Assembly (NCBI GenBank): GCA_946811185.2
Contig: OX328108.1
Span: 21,895,239 to 21,959,238, forward strand
From: Hippopus hippopus
Taxonomy: Eukaryota; Mollusca; Bivalvia; Cardiida; Cardiidae
DNA length: 64,000 nt
Reading direction: 5' to 3'
A model generated the notes under the pieces. It was not told where the DNA came from and did not search any database. It worked only from the letters and a program-made list of their open reading frames with translations. Numbering within the stretch: position 1 is the first letter of the stretch; every line of letters starts with the position of its first letter. Shown one piece after another: positions 60,471 to 64,000 of the stretch. The position numbers were made by a program, and so were the translations under genes.

Positions 60471-60775
60471 GTTGATATTGTATCGATTTGGATAGCTAGT
60501 TGCTAATAACTTTTACGGTAGGCTCGGGCTATATATATTCTCGCATGGTCTAAGACTAATACACTCAAAATGCCAATGTCATATTATGACACCTAAACAT
60601 TGTGCCAAAATGAGTTGACACTTAGCTAATTACGCACACGACTTTAGAACAACATCCTCGTTTGCTAATCGATTAGCCACGTGGGCATGTAAATGGATTA
60701 ACAACCTTTTCTTTCACAGTTGTATCAAACCAATAAAAACTACCGTCAAACAGTTATTTATTGATGATTTTTTTT

Positions 60776-61797
60776 ATCCTAAATTTTGCTGTTCTTCGCT
60801 TGCCGGTGAAATATTAAGCTTTATATATATATATATTAAATTCTACATGCAAAATTTCGGCGATTGCTGTTTCATATCATGTTTGCTTATGAAAAAGAAG
60901 AAATAGTTTTTCTTCAAGCACGATTTATTTCAGACTCGAGGAAAGACCGGAAAAAACTACACGAGCAATATCCATAGTTGATATGTTCTTCAGTTACACA
61001 TACTTTCATGTATTACTGAAAACAGCAGATACCGTAGGTTTCACTAAATAGACAGATTCTGTTAGAATGACATCAACCCTTTCCCAAACAATCCCGACTT
61101 TTAACAGCCCTGAGAGAGAAGACTGTAGAAAATGTTGTGGGAAGATGCGGTAACCAGCATTTTCTCCTTTTTCTACGATGTTTTCTATCTAATCAAATAC
61201 AAGTTCCACAATTGGGGCTGCGTTTGATTTGTCATTTGCAAAGGCTTTGGATACGAAGGAGTTCATAATTTTGTTGTGTGGTTAATGGATAAACGTGTAA
61301 TTATTTTCCCACTTTCCAGGATATGTGAAGCTTTCGATACGAGTGTCGAGAAGTCCTATATTTTCCTGTATTTTTTGGTCTAACAGCACTACGAACTCTT
61401 TCCGGGTCGTAGTAGTCAAAAGAAATCCAATTTGAAAAAAAAAAATAGACAACGAGCGTTTCGCCTTGTTATTATTTTTTTTGCCGGGGTTTGGGGGTTC
61501 AGAAATAGTGAAAGGACAGGTCCGAAATATATTTCTAGTGTTGATTTGATAATATCTTTGGAAACTGACTGAAACTTTTTTTTTTTGGAGAACTATTTTG
61601 TGCATGATTCCACAAAAGTAGCATTTCAACCACCCGGAAGGGCCTTCTCTAACATTTTTTTTACTAATCATAGTATACGATCTTCGTAAGAAGTCCTATA
61701 TTTTCCTGTATTTTTTGGTATAACACCACTACGAATTTATCCTAAATTTTGCTGTTCTTTGCCTGCCGGTGAAATATTAAGCTTTACATATATATAC
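60776..61797. repeat. Truncated and rearranged terminal unit
   Basis: It starts as a normal diverged spacer but lacks any gene. After CTTCGTAAG (61690) the sequence jumps back to AAGTCCTATA, a spacer part normally about 300 bp to the left, then at about 61735 jumps to TTTATCCTAAATTTTGCTG, the start of the next spacer. It ends in the TA tract at about 61797. The first join shares AGA between partners, which suits microhomology-mediated repair or template switching. Confidence 0.8.
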
Positions 61798-61809
61798 CTA
61801 ATTAATCAA

Positions 61810-62319
61810 ATGAAAACTATTACAGCTGAGAAAAATGAATTAAATGAAAAACTATTGGACCTTCAATCGCGCTCCATGCGAGACAATTTACTGTTTTACA
61901 ATATACCGGAATGCGCCACTCGGGAAGAACGATCAGCTGAAAAATGTGAAGAGAAGATCAAGTTTTTCTGTGAATCTACATTAAACCTTGAATATATGGG
62001 CAATGTAAAAATCAACAGAGCACACAGGGTTGGTCGTTTTAGAGCAGACAAAAATAGACCTATTGTTGTAAAGTTCAACTTCTACCAAGACAAAGTGCAC
62101 ATCAAACGTAGAGCATACGAAGTATTAAAAGACACTAGCTATGGGATCAATGACCAATATCCAAAAACAATCCAAGACAGGCGTAAACTTTTATATCCGG
62201 TCACGAACAAAGCTAAGGGTGAAGGTAAACACGTGACCATGTCATATGATAAAATCTACATTAACGGTCAATTGTATAACGCACCACGTGGCATCTCTTC
62301 CCATGATGCTTCAGGCTAG
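61810..62319 (+). pseudogene. LINE ORF1 fragment (L1-type RNA-binding protein)
   Basis: From the first in-frame ATG there are 169 codons; the frame is open further left into the repeat unit, so the true N-terminus is missing. The start is a short heptad-like segment (residues about 5-25), then SMRDNLLFYNIPE, the opening of the L1 ORF1 RRM-like domain, followed by INRAHRVGRF and a C-terminal domain with INDQYPKTIQDRR and YINGQLYN. ORF1 proteins bind LINE RNA as trimers and act as nucleic acid chaperones. It ends at a TAG directly followed in frame by the endonuclease. Probably a dead, 5'-truncated copy. Confidence 0.8.
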
Positions 62320-63354
62320 GACAGTGGTATTCGGCGGATCTCTTTTCTGCAGTGGAACGTTAACGGTCTGACAAGTAAAATAGACGATCCTGAATTCATA
62401 AACAATATAAACGAATATGATATTTTGTTATTTTCAGAAACTTGGCACAAAAGGTCGAATACTTTAAAATTGACTGGTTTTCATACATTTAGTTTATCAA
62501 GGCCGAAAGGCAATAAGAAGGCTAAGCGCTATAGTGGGGGACTAGTTGTTTTCTTTAAGGATTGGTTATATGGAAAAATTGAACTAGTGAAATCTGACAG
62601 TAGAGGTATTTTATGGTTTAAATTTATATGTGAATGCTTCAATCTAGAGAGAGATATTTATATGTGTTTAACCTATATCCCTCCGGAAGAATCCAATGTT
62701 TATAAAAACAGGGAAACCTCACTATTTGAATTCGACTTTTTTGAGAAACTTAGTGAAGATCTTAGGGTCTATAAAGATTTGGGTGATATATTTCTCTGTG
62801 GTGATCTTAACTCTAGAATTGGTTCAAAAGCAGATTTTGTTGATAATTTGAATTTGAACCGATACCTAGATGTGTCAGACTTAAACAATAGATCAGACAT
62901 ACCGTTACGTCAGTCATGTGACAAAGTTGTAAATAGTTTTGGACATAAGTTATTGTCACTCTGCAAGCAGCATGATTTGTTGGTAGTAAATGGTAGACTG
63001 GATAACGGTTGTTTTACTTGCTATAAGGTAGTGAGAAACACGGCTGGTTCCAGTCTTGTAGACTATTTGATTACTGATTTGCTTAATTTTCAATGTATTT
63101 ATGACTTTCAAGTGCTAGATTTGAATGAATTCTCTGACCATTGTGCGATCAGATATTCTTTTAAATATAGAACTTGTAATGATTCATTACTAACCTCAGA
63201 CGTAGGTAGAGAAGATACCATGAAAATAGAGTGGGAGATGGACAAAAATGAATTATTTCATGATGAATTGTTAAACAAGACTCATGTGTTTGATTGTATA
63301 ATATCTGATATAGAAAAAATGAAATCAATATTAATGAATGTATTAACAGAATGA
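62320..63354 (+). pseudogene. LINE endonuclease domain (exonuclease-endonuclease-phosphatase fold)
   Basis: The frame is open for 344 codons right after the ORF1 TAG, without an early ATG. Family motifs appear in order: QWNVNGL (metal-binding Asn), LLFSETW (catalytic Glu), SGGLVVFF, TYIPPEES, IFLCGDLNSRIG (catalytic Asp and Asn), SLVDYLITD, and EFSDHCAIRY (catalytic Asp-His). All expected catalytic residues are present, so this part has decayed little. The family nicks target DNA to start target-primed reverse transcription. The frame ends at a TGA that overlaps the ATG of the next frame, indicating a frameshift into the linker. Without a reverse transcriptase this copy cannot retrotranspose. 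Confidence 0.85.
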
Positions 63355-63656
63355 GTAATGTAATGTATATCTCAGAAAAATGTTTTGGTAAGAAGGTAAA
63401 CTGCAATAAACAACCTTTATATAGAAAGAAAAAAAGCCCGTGGTATAATGAAAACTGTAAAATGGCTAAAACTGAGTTTATAAAAAGTAAGAATTTATTT
63501 AAAAAGAATCCATCGAGTGAGAATAAAATAAGCTTTTTGAAATCACGAAATCACTTCGCGTACGTTAACCGCAAGGAAAAAAGAAAATATTTTATAAGAG
63601 AAGGGTTGAGGCTTTCAGATTTAAAGGGCAAATCAACAAGTTTCAGATATGGTTAA
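63351..63656 (+). pseudogene. LINE ORF2 linker between endonuclease and missing reverse transcriptase
   Basis: This frame (101 codons) continues ORF2 after the frameshift. It shows CFGKK, then SPWYNENCKMAKTEF, the conserved proline-tryptophan and cysteine motif that follows the endonuclease in many LINEs, and a Lys-rich helical region ending near KRKYFIREG. It stops at 63654-63656, before any reverse transcriptase motif. The lesion pattern (frameshift, then truncation) marks it as non-functional. Confidence 0.7.
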
Positions 63657-63834
63657 TTTTCAAATCTACACTTATCAAATAGTAACCTGGTAATGTTGTA
63701 ATTAGAAAAAAAATTAGTAAAAGTACTTTTTTTCAATTCATATTTCTGCTTATTAATTTTTATTGCATCGCTTATCTCCCTTAATTATTGTTGCGTCCCT
63801 TGATTTGTGACGTCATAGGAGAGCTTGTTTCAAT
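63657..63834. other. AT-rich junction with a full CRE (63808-63815)
   Basis: After the LINE remnant the sequence is AT-rich without open frames. TGACGTCA, the full palindromic cAMP response element, stands at 63808-63815, 19 bp before the ATG of the next frame. No TATA box is clear. The CRE may be the promoter of that frame, or chance. Confidence 0.35.
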
Positions 63835-64000
63835 ATGGACGTTGTTTACGATAGTGAACTGAGCGATATTGAAGACGAAGAAATAGACGATTCTGGGCCG
63901 GTAAGGACGTACATGTACGAGCCAATTTTTAAAGAAACTTATTAAGTTTCTGATGATGAGGATAAAAGTAACTTTTCGCCCACTGATGACGAAGTTGTGC
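63835..64000 (+). pseudogene. N-terminus of an acidic protein, interrupted by TAA
   Basis: ATG at 63835 opens a frame rich in Asp, Glu and Ser, with SGPVRTYMYEP near residues 20-30, and ends at TAA (63943-63945) after 36 codons. The same frame continues beyond the stop with a similar acidic composition (VSDDEDKSNFSPTDDE) to the window edge. The acidic start followed by a Y-M-Y/F-E-P motif resembles the N-termini of a large invertebrate family often labelled P2X purinoceptor 7-like; this is recognition by pattern, not by search. It may be a pseudogene, or the stop may fall in an intron after a splice donor such as GGTAAG at 63899-63904. Confidence 0.35.

Larger units (their letters stand above)
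1..61797 (-). repeat. Tandem array of a ~1.72-kb gene-bearing unit (35 gene copies)
   Basis: The same unit recurs head to tail across the whole stretch and continues beyond the left edge. Spacing between successive genes is mostly 1,717-1,735 bp; exceptions are 2,027 bp (between genes 17 and 18, a 304-bp internal duplication) and 1,843 bp (between genes 33 and 34, mainly an insertion). Relative to each coding sequence spanning S to E, the histone-type stem-loop lies at S-41 to S-26, the purine-rich downstream element at S-60 to S-51, and the TATA box at E+60 to E+67. Units differ by scattered substitutions and by the length of a TTA/poly-T tract. This is a reiterated gene family comparable in layout to histone or rRNA repeats, not a simple satellite. 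Confidence 0.97.
61798..63656 (+). mobile_element. LINE (non-LTR retrotransposon) fragment lacking reverse transcriptase
   Basis: The fragment joins the TA tract of the last repeat unit and carries, in order, an L1-type ORF1 remnant, an apurinic/apyrimidinic-type endonuclease and the linker that normally leads to reverse transcriptase. No reverse transcriptase follows. Loss of the 3' part is opposite to the usual 5' truncation of LINEs, so a later deletion or recombination is likely. It could belong to an L1-like or related clade with endonuclease; the clade is not decided. The 3' limit is uncertain and may extend to about 63,750. Confidence 0.85.

Noticed and set aside
1..61797. CRISPR array, rDNA or satellite DNA as an explanation for the repeat
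   Set aside because: The unit is far too long and gene-bearing for CRISPR or simple satellite, and no rRNA, tRNA or snRNA sequence is recognisable in it.
61759..61809. Apparent N-terminal extension of the LINE ORF1 into the repeat unit
   Set aside because: These codons come from the repeat spacer by chance continuation of the frame and begin with TTG, not ATG.

Overview
The window looks like nuclear DNA of an invertebrate animal. It is AT-rich, has a eukaryotic promoter layout (TATA box, CCAAT) and carries a LINE-type retrotransposon with an apurinic endonuclease domain. The LINE protein style and the fragment at the far right suggest a lophotrochozoan, perhaps a bivalve mollusc. That placement is inference; no species can be named from the sequence.

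Positions 1 to about 61,790 are one tandem array of a unit of about 1.72 kb, mostly 1,717-1,735 bp. It holds 35 gene copies, all on the minus strand, and runs off the left edge. Each unit carries one small intronless gene for a 109-residue basic, probably helical protein with an acidic serine-rich tail, which I do not recognise. A TATA box lies 60 bp upstream of the ATG, with an inverted CCAAT and two palindromes (one abutting a CACGTG E-box) further upstream. About 25 nt after the stop codon lies a 16-nt hairpin, GGCCCTTTTAAGAGCC, with the form of the 3' stem-loop of replication-dependent histone mRNAs. It is followed 9 nt later by CAAAAGAAAG, which resembles the histone downstream element read by U7 snRNP. 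I found no AATAAA near the gene end. The array is therefore organised like a histone gene repeat (tandem, intronless, TATA, stem-loop plus downstream element) but encodes no recognisable histone. This is the main discovery candidate.

The array has internal structure. Genes 2-6 and 8-12 are related by a constant offset of 10,358 bp, including a shared frameshift. Genes 13-15/16-18 and 25-27/28-30 form three-unit blocks of about 5.19 kb and exactly 5,159 bp. A 304-bp partial duplication lies at 29,983-30,590. A 112-bp insertion with a 4-bp target-site duplication lies just upstream of the TATA box of gene 33. Spacers near the right edge are visibly more diverged, while the coding sequence there is almost unchanged.

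From about 61,680 the array breaks up in a short rearrangement and joins a plus-strand LINE fragment (61,798 to about 63,656). It holds an L1-type ORF1 remnant, an endonuclease domain in the same frame after a single TAG, and a frameshifted linker; the reverse transcriptase is missing. A separate gene start lies at 63,835-64,000: a CRE (TGACGTCA) 19 bp before an ATG, then an acidic N-terminus interrupted by an in-frame TAA.
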